Below, in pieces: positions 33,301 through 46,600 of a DNA stretch of 64,000 nt. The notes under the pieces are model-generated. The model worked only from the letters and a program-made list of their open reading frames with translations. It was not told where the DNA came from and searched no databases. The number at the start of each line of letters is the position of its first letter. The stretch's first letter is position 1. Made by a program: the position numbers and the translations under genes. Origin of the DNA: Zelopaecilomyces penicillatus (lineage: Eukaryota; Ascomycota; Sordariomycetes; Hypocreales; Pseudodiploosporaceae); assembly GCA_005765155.1 (NCBI GenBank), contig VCCP01000004.1, positions 4,588,001 to 4,652,000 on the forward strand. The letters are read 5' to 3'.

Positions 33301-36300
33301 CTCGGTAGGTAGAATTGAGAAGTGGCTCTGCCTAAGCTGCTTTGAATCATGCCACCCGCACTGAGAGCCTGGCTGCAGATACACAGACAGCTGCGCGCCC
33401 CGTTCTCCCAGCCCGTTGCCGGTAGTGTTTGGACCTGAAAAGGCCATCGTCGAGTTTCACAATCTACACTTCTCCACGACTCACCACGCGACAGCCTTCT
33501 CTCGTGGACGATTTAACTCCAGATCGTCATACGTATGAGCGTGCGCAGTGCACCATCACCAGCGCCAGCACCAGCGCCATCCATCGTACATGTCAGCATC
33601 GTAGACGGAAGGTCAAGAATGGCGTCGTTTGTAGGGCCCCATTTTCGGGGTCTCGGGCTACACCTGTCTGTCTTCGGATGCTGGGCCATTCCCGTTTGGC
33701 GTTTGCTCGTTATCTTTGGGTGATCGTGGAACTAATACAGGTGATATCTAATCTCAATATTCTCCTTCTGTACCGGCGCACTTCGCTCATCGCCCATCAA
33801 GCGGTCCGTCGTGCCTAAAAGTGCAGACCGGCCAACGGTGTGTGCGGCGCCATCATAGTTCGTGAAGACTGTTAGTGTCGGCTATGAAATTGGCATCGCC
33901 CACTATCGTACAATGTGTTAGTGTTATATGTGTGTTGTGTACCAATTCTCGTAAGCCATCTACCTGTGGTAATGGAGTCTTTGGTAAATCCCAGCTGCTG
34001 ATGGCGCTCTGCTTTGACCCTCATCCAGGGCTCCACCAACTGCTGTTCATTTACACATTGGAAAGCCAAAGAAGTTGAACTGCACTTTCGAGAAGCTACG
34101 GGCTGTAACTAGTACCCATATGGAGCTCATCTTCAACTCGGAAACGAGGTTTGGCTCCGCTAGAAGCAGAATGAGTAGGTCAACCGGGGCGAGGCGTGAC
34201 TAGCACCAGGCACAATTCACCTATCCAGCAACATGGCCGTGGCAGTCAAGCCACAGTGCGTCCACAACCACGTTGTTGCCCGAATCCAGGAATCCAGGAA
34301 CGACTGGCCGGCGCAAGCAGGTACGCTGCTTTGACCCCTTCTTTCCTGCCCGCCACCACCACAAAGGCGTGGTCTACTGACTGATGGCTCCAACCTGATT
34401 TCTTTCACATCCATCTCAAACTCCAGCCATCCTCTTTCTCCTTCGTGCTAAGCCGCCATTAACGCTGTCGATATGATAGAGTCTCCACGCTCTTTGCATA
34501 TCATGTGCCTCGAGCGTACTATGGTCTAAATATCATTAGCACATGCACCAACACCCGTGCATCGGGCACTGCAGACTACCAAAACCACAGGACAGCATCA
34601 CCGAGCTGCAGACGACTTGCATTTCGGCCGCCGCCTCCACGACCAAGGCGCTTGGAGGAACCCTGTTTGGCTGGGCGAGAAGACCTCGGTCCAGCCAATC
34701 GTCTCTCGCCAGCCCCCTGGACAGCCAAGTCTGCAGGACGAGGGTTTCTCAGGATGAAACGCGCCTGGTACACAACTTGGCCTTGCCTCAGACTGGTTCC
34801 GCCAGCACATGCCCCAGCGCTAAATACACCCAGGCCCGTGACTGGCTGCCTCAGATTGGACACACCCCTCCATCAGCCCTTTCCCCCACCTCTGTTGACC
34901 GACAACAAACATCACAACGACAACGGGCTCAAATGGCTGATGGATTATGGCTGTGCACGCGGCCATGGTGTCATTACGTGTGGATGACTCAACTAGGCGT
35001 GCTAATCTTGATACCACGCCGACAGATACACAGCGACCAAACAACTCTTCAGCATGGCCAAACCACCATATCATGTACCAAAAGCTGCCATTCTTCACGG
35101 CAATGGGCCAAGGGGTATCCAGTCACGACAATAACGCCTGTCCTCTTGGACTGAATAACATAGTATATGTTGTGCATGCTTATTGCCATTGTTTCTCAAC
35201 GGCCGCGAGGTACAAGCGGGTAGCGAAAGCCTAAAAAGTGGCATGACAGCATAATATCATGGCATGGCAACGTTTGACAGAACCCAAGTCCAGTAATTGG
35301 AGACTGCATGGCCCACGCCGCTAAAGTATTTGTTGCAGTAGATTATGTGCTGCGAATCGCTACAGTGTCTTGAAAGAATGCTCCCCTTTCTCTCATTCAT
35401 CCGGGGATGGTGAGATCGGATCGGACAGGCCTGAGCATTTCTTGCATGCCCGCTCGCTCGCTTCTGCACTGATCTTCGCAATAGTACAAATCAACAAGGC
35501 CTTCATATTTAGGGCAAGAGCCGGGAGCCGATGTTTAGAGAATTATCTACTTCGCATTGGTCAGCCTTTTTTTTGGTTTCGACCCATTTGCTAGCAAGTG
35601 CATTCCTTGTGGGTACGTGACGTTCAATGGATCACTGCTACCATAATTCTCTTTCGAGGCATCCGTTTGCGCCTACGAAGCTACAATGATGGTGTTGCCT
35701 GACTCCCACTGCAACGGCGACGACAGCGAATTCCTTAGGTGCAGCGGGTAGGATTACCATCTGAAACAGAGAGTGCTAGTTGCTTGATCGTCCCGCTCGC
35801 CCAGATCCAGATTCAACAGTCACATAAATTCACAAGTTGTTGTTTTTTGCGAGACCTTCCAAGCGACCGCACCGGCGTTGGCCGAACGTGGGTGATGACC
35901 GCAACAATTGAGGAGGAAGCCCCAACTGTGCACACTTAACAGATCCCAAATATGGATGGAGCACTAAGTAGTTTCTTGTACGTCGAAAATATGACTATGC
36001 GTCTTCGATCCGTTTCTCTGCAGTACAGGCAATGGTGCGCTATGATGCGTCTACTGTTATTCCCCCCCCCTGTGCAATCTGGTGAGGGACGGGTGCTCCG
36101 CGCAGGGCTGCGTCCTTTTGGCACACCGAAAACCATCAACCCGCGTATTGATTTTTTATTCATGTCTGTTTCTTTTTTTATTTTCTTATTTTCTACTTCC
36201 TTTTTTCTCCAGGTGAGTGAGTGGGCTAACTTGAAGCGATCACATAAGCACTGTGATAACTCTCAAGGGCGGCTGGCAAAATATATTAATCATATAATTA

Positions 36301-39300
36301 TATTGCACCCTCACCAGGTCAGCAGCGCGAATGTCGCCAATCTGAATGTGCGAAGCAACAGAGAAGCAGCCAGGGTCGCGGCCAGAAACAGAAACTGTGC
36401 CTGAGGGGTCTGGTTTCAGAATTTGGCAGCGAGCCAAATTTAGGCTAAGCTTAACTCCTCAGCCAACCACAAGCGAGAAAGAGGCTTCTCTGAGGAACAA
36501 GGGTGCAATTTTCGGCCCACGTTTTGGCCAGGGCATATGCAAGGCTTGGTGCCCTGATTGGTTCGATCTGTCTTGTCGGACGGCGACTGTGGTCTTCGAG
36601 CCGACAGTTGGAACTCGCCTTGCCGCTCAAGCCTCTCCCAGTCGATGGCGCTTCTTCTGGTGCAGGCAAAAGTCGGGCCGCTTGGCTGCGAGTCGTGGCA
36701 AGCAATTTACATGCTACGAACCCTATTTGGGGGATTCTGACAAAGACTAAATTATGGTCAAAATCGAGATGCCCTATTTTTTTTTTTTCTGCATATCATG
36801 CTTTTAGGTTCAAAATACATTTTCTCGGATTTACTGGCTCCCCTTGCCGCCGGAGCACTATATACTGATGATTGTGGCGGGAGGCGAGGCCTCATATTGA
36901 TCCTACAATAATTCTAAAAGAGGACGTGACCGACATGGCTCTATATCAAGTGCTTGGGGAATATCTCAGGAATAGAAACCCCCTGTTTGTTTCACGCTTG
37001 AAAACGGCTGTCTACTATTATGTTGCCGAGGCAGCTGACAGCACCCAGGTCACCGAGTTTGCACCAGCCAAATACACCTTGATCAGCCACGATTGTCTGC
37101 CCGATGCACAACACAAGACCTCCAACTAAGTGCTCCCTAGGCCAAACTAATGCAGGCAATGCCCTGGTTATCACAGTGCTCCCGCTGTCATAAGCACTAA
37201 ACATTAAAGGTAGGGTGTTCTACCACCATTGTTTGCACATGCAGCAGTGCATCTTGCCCACTATGCCCAGGCTATTTCGCCATTAAGAGCCGCCGTCATG
37301 GACCGGAGCTTGCTTTCTTGCAAGGCTTGGACCACCGGGAACTTGAAACAGGGTTGGGCCATTCGAAACTTGGAAACGCCTAAAACTTTCAACTCGCATA
37401 ATGGATACCAGCATCCAGCTCATGGCCTGATATCGATTGGCTCGTCCTGGTCGTCGTACCTTGCAGAACACTTTCAAAGCATCACGTTGGGTTCATTTTA
37501 GCAACTGCTCTGATTATCGCACGATGTTCTGGCAGATCTTGCCACAGTGATGAAAGAAACGAGATGTTGTTTTTTTTATTTTTGGAAAGTGCTACGAGCG
37601 GCAGTACAGCGCTCATCACCCCGACATCTGATATCATTTCTGACTAGTCGGATAGCGTTGTCAACTTCAACCTGGCCCCCTCCCAACCCTGCTACCATGC
37701 CAACTAGCATGTCCGTGCCATATCGTGCAGAACTCGAAACCGTAGTGCCCGAATGCACAATACGAATACACGAAACAGTCAAGTATACCCGTGACATTCC
37801 TGGGAAAAAATGTAAAGTGCGCTGAGAAACCATCATCAACCCTAGTCCCAAGCTGAATTGGTGTTCACTCGTTTGAGCAAACAGCTGTCAATGTTGTCCT
37901 TGGCTGATAAGCACTTCGATTGCCTCGCCAGGTAGTTCGGGGTTCCAGAAGCCTGTCCGTCAAGTAGTATGCTAATAATATGAGAATAGTATTATTAAGA
38001 GCAATGTAACACTGTTGGTCCGTGTGGGTGAGGTGACCTTGCCCGATGCTACACTGATCTCTTCCCTCGCCCAGATACACCATGTCGGAATATATCGGCT
38101 CTAATTAATACGACCTTGAGCATGGGAAAAATTCCAGTTCACACGCTTCCAGAAGGGATCATAATCTTACAATGGACAAACCTAAACACTGACATATAGG
38201 CAGGGACGATGTGAATTTGTTCAGGGGAACGGGCACTTTTGTGTCGCGGGTCAATCAGACTGGAAATGACGACATTCTCAAGCTTGGTCTCTGTTGCTAT
38301 GTCTAATCCTGCAGTATATTTGTGCTTGTTATTGAATGCCTCATTACGTCCAAGGTAGCTCCACGTTCTGCTGTGCGGAAACATCAAAGTTAGCTTATTA
38401 CAGCTTCTACTGTTGTTTCTACTACTCGGAAGTTGGTTTTCCGCTAGTTTGTTTCCTGTCTTTTTCAACAAAACAAGTTCCCTGAAAATGAAGACATGTA
38501 GAGTTGCAATTCGGGAAATACGTTGGCTCACTGCTGCCCTCGCCTGATTCCTCCAAGTCTGAAACGAGGGGATCGGCAGCTTCCCTATGCAGTTAATGGG
38601 GGGGGCGAGTCCTCCATTTTACGTATGTAGGTAGTATTCAATGGGGGCATAAACAGATCTGTTTCAAGAACTTCAGAGGAAACAAGTTCATTGCCGACAT
38701 ATCTGGCTTCCCACTCTGGGAATTGCGCCTCGCGTGGCGAGGTAGCCATGACTCTCCCTTCTTGGCTCTTTGTTCGGCTGCGATGTTGGCTTTGGCGGTC
38801 GCGGATTTAACGGCGCAAGTGGGGGCTATGTTATTATTCTTTTTTTTTCTTTTTTCCACTGTCATACCTAATAAACTTTTAACTGGGTAGTGTGTAGTGT
38901 GAATGAGGATTTGGACTGTAGACCATATGGTTGAGGCTATCATGTTGGGAACGTTAATATGGACATTGCGCCGATCTTGGGGCATGGAAAAGGAAAACAC
39001 GGATCAATGAACACAAGAGGTTGCAGAAGTTATTCACAATTGTATTACTATGTTAAAAATCTCATACAAATTGAAGAACTATGAATGGATTAGGTTCACC
39101 GTCCATGGTAGATTGCCAAAGTCTTTTTGTCGATGGTTGACCATTTCTTGGGGTTGATACAGGATAAAGTAACTCTCTTCTTAAATTTGTAATCTTTTTG
39201 CATCGCCCAATTTGCTATTGTGCTCTAGAACTTTTAATTACATTCATTATAATAACAGTTGTTATTCAGCATGCTAAGCAATAAGAAATTACATGTATTC

Positions 39301-40391
39301 ATCCCCTGTGACACATTTTCTCACCTTTAGTTAACAAACGACACATCACACCAAAGTCAGCTAACAACCCACCTCTTTAATTTTTGCACCCTTTTTTCCC
39401 CCTTCAAAGACACAAAATGGCATGTCCAAATACGAATTCATTGAGTAAAACCTCTTCTAGAAACAATATAAAATGACTCGCCTTTGCCACAGCGAATTTT
39501 AATTAAAAAAAACTCGCATACCCAACTTCCCTGACTCGCACTCGGGCCCCCCAAAAAAAGATTTAAAGTTTTCCCAAAGCACGTATATAGGGTATGTATG
39601 TAGTAGTAGCAGTGGGAACAAATTCCAAATCAATCCAAGCGACCTAACCTAACCAATGTTTTTTTTTCCTGCACCAACTCTCTTCGTACTGTATAGAAGG
39701 TGATGGTAGGGTATGAAATTGAATGGTAAGCTGTTGGATGTATGATTCAGGGGTACAGTATGTGCTTGACTGCACATACATGGGCAGTGTTACACACACA
39801 CAGAGTAATGTGAAAAAGAAAAAAAAGGGGGTTGAACGTCAATGAACTGTGCCAACATGATTGGGGAGCATTTAATCAATATTCGGGAATCATCGGCATC
39901 TCTTCCGCCTGTTGGTATCTCCGAACAGGCTTCGATTGATCCATCAAAAAAGGGGGTTAGGATAAGCAACACCATTTCGGATGGTAACACCGCAGTATTG
40001 CGACGGGAACGGTCTTTCAAATAATAAACAGTACCTTATGCTGTGAAACATAAACACCCTTGTTCTGCTTAGTCTTTCTCTTTCAGCAAACGCTACACAA
40101 ACAACATGGTAACTCTTCTTTCATTCGTGACACATACCCAGCAACTATCCGTTCCGCTTTCTCTCCCCTCCCCTGTCCCCATTCACGCTCCACGTCTGTA
40201 TCTCATGCCTCCATCCGTCGTACCCCTTTGCATACCACCCGTTTATCACTGCTAGCCACACGCAAGAATGTTTTGTCCAAGACTTCTTCTCGAGACTCCA
40301 AACAGACGAAACAAAGGATCCCCTCCACCGCCTTCCATTTTTCCATGCTCAGCTGCGGAAAAAAACAAGATAATTAAAACAAGTCATTGAA
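30400..40391. other. Ten-kilobase region without a recognisable gene, upstream of ste12
   Basis: Between the ste12 start and the coronin stop I find no ORF with a domain, signal peptide or consistent splice pattern. The longest ORFs (about 200 aa near 34543-35154) are low-complexity and conflict with overlapping frames. Landmarks are a GA/CT-rich leader-like stretch at 30840-31200, a G-run cluster at 31437-31533, CA-rich short repeats near 30700, poly-C at 36061, and an AT-rich zone from about 38800 to 39700. The last kilobase is the 3' flank of coronin. It may be a long ste12 regulatory region with upstream exons, or contain non-coding RNA that cannot be called from sequence alone. Confidence 0.5.
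31437..31533 (+). other. G-run cluster with G-quadruplex potential
   Basis: The stretch contains about ten runs of three or more G separated by short loops, for example gggggtgggtggg followed by gggagggtg and repeated ggtgggtgct units. It lies about 1.04 kb upstream of the ste12 start, with the G-rich strand opposite to the ste12 sense strand. Confidence 0.55.
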
Positions 40392-42693
40392 TCAGGACCG
40401 TGCTTCTTCCAGCTCAAGCTCCAGCTGTCTGATGCGCTCGCTCTGGTCCTGCGATCCTGTGCTTATCTTCTTCTTCAAGGATTCAACCTCATTTGTCAGC
40501 CTGCCGAGTTTGTCGTTTTGTGCAGTGATAACCTTTGTTTGCTTAGCAATGAGCTCTTTGATCTGGGTGAGAGAGGATTCGACAACGCCGCCAGTTTCTG
40601 GATTGGCATCGGTAGAGTTGGAATCGGGGATGGAAACGGGAGCTTGCGTTGTCGTAGGTGACTTGGCTTGAGGTGATGATCTGACTGGAAGCGGCTGAGT
40701 CTTGACCGGTGGCGAGACTGGCTTTGGCTCTGAGCGCACAGCACTCCGCTGAACAGGTCGGGAGATTTCCTCAAAGCTAGAGGTATCCTCTGTCTCCTCC
40801 ACCTCATCTGCCTTATCCTGAAACTTATTCGCTATGGTAGACATGGAGCCTTTCTGATCATTGAGATTTGGTGGTGGGGTTCGCGCCGCAACAGGCTTTG
40901 GCTCCTCCTTAGGCTCCTCCTTCTTAGGCTCTGGCTTAGCAACCGGCGCAGCCGCAGGAACGACAGGAGAAGGCGGCTTGTAGTCGGAGGGTGCCGCCTC
41001 CTTTAGTTCGCCGCCCTCGTAAACACTTTCCAAGTCGATCTTGGCGGGAACCCCAGTCTTGCCATCCAACCATTCCTTGGCACTGGTAGCAGGCCGTAGA
41101 CCAATAGCTGGTGGGAAGATATCTGCCTGGAATGTCTCTGCCCTACGAGGGACAGTAAAGGAAATCGGCTCAATGTAGGAGTCGTTAACCGTCTTGTAGG
41201 CTCTCATAACCTCGTTGTCATGAACCTGGGGGAAAAATTAGCAGAACTTCAGAAACCGCAAGGACATATGACAACGTACATTGATACCACGTCGAGGAAC
41301 GAAAGCAATGCCTCTTTGCGGGTCACCAGATTTATACTCGCTCAAGAACTCGAACTTGTCGTTTTGAAACTCAAAGTAACGAATATTGCCATCACTGTAA
41401 AATGAGTTAGCACTGATGTTGTTCATCAACAAAAAAGAAAAACTCACCCTTTGCCAGCAAGGTACAGGCAGTTGGAGCCGTCATCTGGAAATAAAACCAT
41501 CAGTATCGATCACAAAACAAGTCAAAAAGCACGCTCATCACAACTGACCCCAAAATGGCATGCAAACACCAGAGATGGAATCCAAATGAATGAAGCCGCC
41601 AATGGGCTCATCCCTTCCAGGCTCCCACAAGGCAATCTGCCGCTCACTCATCTTCGAAAAGCCGGTTGTCGCGAAACGATTATGCTCTCCCAACCACACT
41701 GCTCTGCTATTCTTGGCTCCACCGTGACCTGGAGCCTCGTGTACGGCTCGCTCCTGACGAACGTCCCAAGCACGGATCTTCTTGTCTCGCGATGTCGTCA
41801 CAAGCATATTTCCACTGGGGTTCCATGATAAGCTCTGCACGATGTCGCCGTGCTTCAGGGTGAGAGGAGCTTGTCCAGTACCGATATCCCAGAGTTTGAC
41901 GGTATAGTCGCCAGAAGCTGAAGCCAGAATGTTCTCGGCCGAGGGATTAAAAAGGACCTGTCCGACTTTCCTATTGCAATAGTATTAGTAGCGCCCTACC
42001 ACGAGATATTATGTGGGGGGGCGACCACGAAAAATGGGGTACCTTGTGTGGCCTCCAAGCTTGCTGACGGGTGATATATGGGGTATTTCCTCGGCATCGG
42101 TATACAGAGTGAAGTCGTTGGGCACCTCCCAGATAAAGACTTTGCCGTCTTCTGAAGCGGAAGCGATAACACGGTCGTTGAACGGATTCCTTCACAGAGC
42201 AGGTCAGCAACCAAGGACCGGGAAAACTTTCAAGTTAGGGTCGGTGGGTGGAACAAACCAGTCGGTGTCCAGCACAGTCGCAGTGTGGCCGCGGAAGAGC
42301 GGGATCTGGTCTGGAAGTTTTCCCTTCTCGTTCAAGGGGATGACGGCAAAAGCACCACCGCCAGATGAGTCCCAATTGACCGACAAGTATTCGGGGTTGG
42401 CCTAGAAAACCTCCAGCGTCAGTTTGCGCAGACAGGCGCTTGCGGGTGGTGCGTGCGTGCTTTGGACGGTCCTCCAGAAGGCACATACCTTGACCAAGTT
42501 CGTGTCCCAGGCATTCCGGCTAATATGGAGGTTGTCGTAGCAGAACTCCTTCTTCGTAGACTTGCCAAAGATGTGTCCTAGGGAGCGAGATCGTCAGCAT
42601 TTCTCTCCTTCTCTACGTTCCGGGGCTGCAAGCGCCTGCGCAACAACATGGGGACCTACGATACTTCGACGCCCGGACAAAACGGCCAGCCAT
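40392..42693 (-). CDS. crn1: Coronin, actin-binding WD40 protein
   Basis: Eight exons (42693-42660, 42577-42489, 42401-42259, 42189-42043, 41970-41549, 41484-41448, 41394-41280, 41225-40392) give 606 aa in phase. The N-terminus MAGRFVRASKYRHIFGK is diagnostic of coronins. A seven-bladed WD40 beta-propeller follows (VLDTDWNPFNDRVIASASED; VKLWDIGTGQ; KKIRAWDVRQ), then the coronin extension (RAYKTVNDSYIEPISFTVPR). A Pro/Lys/Glu-rich linker (KPEPKKEEPKEEPK) leads to a C-terminal coiled coil (about residues 555-606) used for oligomerisation. Coronin binds F-actin and regulates Arp2/3 at actin patches and hyphal tips. Every splice junction keeps the frame and the domain order is normal. Confidence 0.93.
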
Positions 42694-43602
42694 TGTGGCG
42701 CTTGTTGTCGGAGAGGATGGATAGATATGAGAGAGAGAAGAGAAAGAGGATGGGGTCAGAGAGCGAGAGGCGCGGCGCCAATGATCAAGTTGGAGGTGCT
42801 CGCGCCAGGGCGGAAGAAGTTGAAACGGTCAAATTGAATGTCTGGCCTCCCTGCAACAACAGGCATTGCGTAGCAGCTGACGATTATCCCTCCAAGCCCC
42901 CATTGCTCGCGCCCACTGACACCGCCTATAAGGTCGCAAGGCTCGCTGCGCCTCACCAACGAACTCCCCACCATTTGCGCTGCCTACAGAGCACCTCAAC
43001 ACCCGACTGACAGTACCTGTAGCCCACCCACCACCTACCAACTATGAACAGTGGGGTGGAAGTGCAGTCACGTGGGGCACGCAAACAGTGCTGCCATTGT
43101 TGGAAGTGAGCAACGTTTGGCGATTGTCTCACAATAAAGCCATTGTTCCCGCAATCTCACTAGTGAATGAATGGTTGGGCTAAGTAGTTTGGGATCAAAC
43201 GGTTGCTCTTTCATTAGAATCTCTACGTTTTGATACAAATCATACGTCATCTCAGCAATAAAGCCCAAAGCTGAAAGAACACCAGCAACGCCAAACATAA
43301 ACAACAGAAAACAGAAAGAAAAAGGAAAATACACGGCACGTGTTGCGCCATCGTCCTTGGAAACTTATGTTCCGTAATCCAACAATGCACAGGCTTTTTG
43401 CGCCAAAAGCGCCGTCTCAAGCAAATGCACACAATTTCCATTATACAAATTGAGTCCAACATAGCCGCTCCTGGGCTCATATTGGAGACTCTTAACTCCT
43501 AGCCCATTGTTCGTCATGAGATCATGCCTTGTGTTGACTCATATATATCTGATTGCAAATTGCAACACAGATCAAGAATACCAACGTGACGAAAAAAGAT
43601 CC
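42694..43602. other. Intergenic region, coronin promoter
   Basis: About 0.9 kb lies between two minus-strand genes. GA-rich sequence near 42720-42760 (pyrimidine-rich on the coronin sense strand) is the likely leader. No other feature was recognised. Confidence 0.4.
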
Positions 43603-46600
43603 TCAGTTGAATGTACTCTTTGTCCGTGAGTGGACTCGACGGCCGTCGGTCCGCCGACGGAGCTGATCCTCTTGTTTGAGTACCAGTTCGCACCACTTCG
43701 CCCTTGATCGGACGCCGTTGCTATCGTCATCTATTGTGTCTGCACGGCCAATAACATCTGACAGGATCTTCATCCAGCCGTCTTTGTCATCGGCGGTATC
43801 AGCGTAGAAGTCAATCACTTCCCCATTGTTGAAGCGGATGCGAAAGCCTTCTTCAACAAACATGTAACCTTCTTCCTCTTCGGCAAAGGCAGACTTTCGT
43901 CTCTTGCCACCTTTTACGGTGGTTTCCTTTTCCGTTAGAGTTCGGCGATCATCAATCAGTCGCTTAGCATTAGCAAGGTTGATAGTAGCGCGGGGTTGTC
44001 GAGTCGCCTCATGATAGGCAGTGAGTCTTGTTCCGACGAGCTTAAAGTAACGACGGCGCCAGTACTGTAAGTTCAAGTTAGTAAATGAGAGTTTGAGAAA
44101 CAGTGACAAATAATCTAGAAACTTACTGGGCAGTCGCCACCTTGCTGGCTGAGATGACCCTCCCAGTTTTGGGAAAGTCTCTCCTCCGCAGCTTTTAGCT
44201 CCCTAATACAGGAATTCATGCTCTTGGGCATGTCATCATCTGTGGCACATGTCGGGCGAGGCACAAACAGAAGCTGCACTTCGAGTTTCCCGATCTTGTA
44301 TGGGGCACGTCGCACAATATCCGTGTTGCCACGCTTGCTCTTGACGCTGCAGGCAAAGCTCTCCTCCTCCGTGGCCCATTCATTGAAGCAGGCAACGTCG
44401 GCCGTATATGGCCGGCCAAAACACCTGCTCTCGTGGTCTTTCAAACAAATGTAGGCGCGGGCAAAACTGCCGTCCTCAGCCGCAAGGGGAGATAATAGAT
44501 CGTAAGCTGAGCCAGCAGCACTACGTTGCCTCGCCAATGCCTCTTTCTGCTGCTGCGCGAAGCGTTCTTCCTCCTCTCGTTGTCGTAGTTCCATCTCCTT
44601 ACGCTTCTTCGGCGACGCAAACACTCTACTGAAAGTCGACGTCTTGGTTTTGTTCATCTTGACAGGTGAGACTGAGACGTGATGGTAAGCTGGCTTCTCA
44701 AGCTTCACATTGAGAGTCAATTGGAACTCCAAATCGTTTGGAACAACTAGTTCAAACTCCTGGCCGATGGGCGCGTTTCGTGCCAACTCCAACCAAGCAG
44801 TGGTGACACAGTGTACTCCGTTGTCCAGTGTAAGGCTGAACCAGCTTCTTTCATCTGCCTACTTGTTAGTCAAAAGCCCATTTAGAAGACCGAAAAACCA
44901 AGGCTACTTACTCTTTGGAATAGGAAGATCTAGATCCTTGACGCCCATGACCTTGACGAAGAGCCGGCCTCTTTCGCTGCTGTCAGGTGGGGCAATCTCG
45001 CTACTATGGTCCTCTTCGAGAACTCGGTTAAGGCCTACGGCATTGCTTCCCTGGCCAGGGAGTGGGGGAACAGGCCCGCCCATACCGGGTTGCTTGCGAA
45101 TACTTCTCTGCCGAGCCTGCCCATTCCATGGCTCAACAGTCCATGACTGCGGGCGGTCCTTTTTGGTCGGCGAGTTGCTTGCGGATCGAGTCCTCCAGGT
45201 GTCATCACCATCCTTGTCACTGGCTGCAACAAGTTTTGTGTTCTGTCGCATTAGATAACCGCGCTGATGAAGAGATGGTACGTTAGCAATAGGCTCCTCT
45301 GGGTCTGTTTCAATTGTTTTGGTAGACACTAGTCTTTCTGGGAGTTGTTGGGAAATTGAGAAGAAAGAACGGGTTAAAGCCACCTTTTGTGCCTCAATGA
45401 CTCTCTCGAAGTCCTTGTCAAGACTGAGACCCATGTCAAGATCCAATGTCAGACTGCGGTTTTTGAAGCTTGGGTGACGTTCAAGGAAGTCATCATGACT
45501 ATCCTCTGGCTCCACATCGAAATCTCTGGACATACGATTTCGGTGCTTCTCAGGGATCGGCGGAACGCCTGGAACCTCTGCGCTAACTTGTCTGCGAGCT
45601 TCCCTCATAGCCGCGATGTCCGATGGGGTATTAGAAACTCTGGTCTTTAGTTTGGAACCTGAAGCTTTTACAGTAGCAATCTGTTCAGGAATTGCAGGAG
45701 ACTCTCTGGGCAACTCATTACACTCAGGCAAGGGTCGGTGGATGACAGATTCTGGAGTTCCAGGCTCTTCGTCGTATTCGTCATCCGGCTCACCCCAACC
45801 TGATCCATCGTACTCGGGCTTAGGTGTGAGCTTTGGCGGTGTGGATGGGCTGAGCAAGGAAGCCAATGACTCGCCCTCAGTTATAACTGTGGTTGAAACT
45901 TGAGTATCAATTTGAACTTGCGGAAGCGTCTCAGCCTTAGTTGGTTCTACAGGTAGAGGCGGCGTGTTTGACCTATTGGTTGGATGAAGCATTGACTCTG
46001 CAAGACTATCGAATTGCGCAGTGGCACCAACGCGCGGCGTCATTGCATCATCTTCTTCAGCATCGCTGACTGACTTGTTCTCTTCTTGAGCTGCCTCACT
46101 CTCAGAGTAGAGGCTGTCATCATCAATGTTCCCGATATGATCAGTCTCGTCCTCTTCAATGGACTCATATCGTTGAAGGCCAGGTTGTTGCTGGTCAAGT
46201 TCAATGTCAAGCTCTGAGTTGTCAAAAAAGCTCAGGTCCTCATCGTCATCATCAATCTCATAGTTGCGCCTAATGATGACGCTGCCTTCATCAATGGTTT
46301 CGTCCATCATTGAATCTTCCGTAGAAGGAATAGGAACATCTGGATCCAGGGGAAGGTGTCTCTCTGGGCTGACAGGAGGTGACGAAAAATGGTAGTCTGA
46401 TTCGCCGTCAAAAGCCTTGTTGCCATTGACTCGGCGCATGATGGACTCCCTGGAAATCCGCGGAGGCAATTGATAATCGCCCAGGCCGGAAATATCGCCA
46501 ATTGTATCGTCAGCTTCCTGAGCCTGCTCAAGGATGCTGGGCGTTGCCTCCCGCTCAGAGAGAGGGCTAGACATTCTTTCACGGCCATTACCGCGACGAA

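Noticed and set aside
34543..35154. 203-aa ORF in the gene-poor interval
   Set aside because: Composition is Ser/Thr/Gln-rich without motifs, and equally long overlapping frames on both strands make it look like chance.
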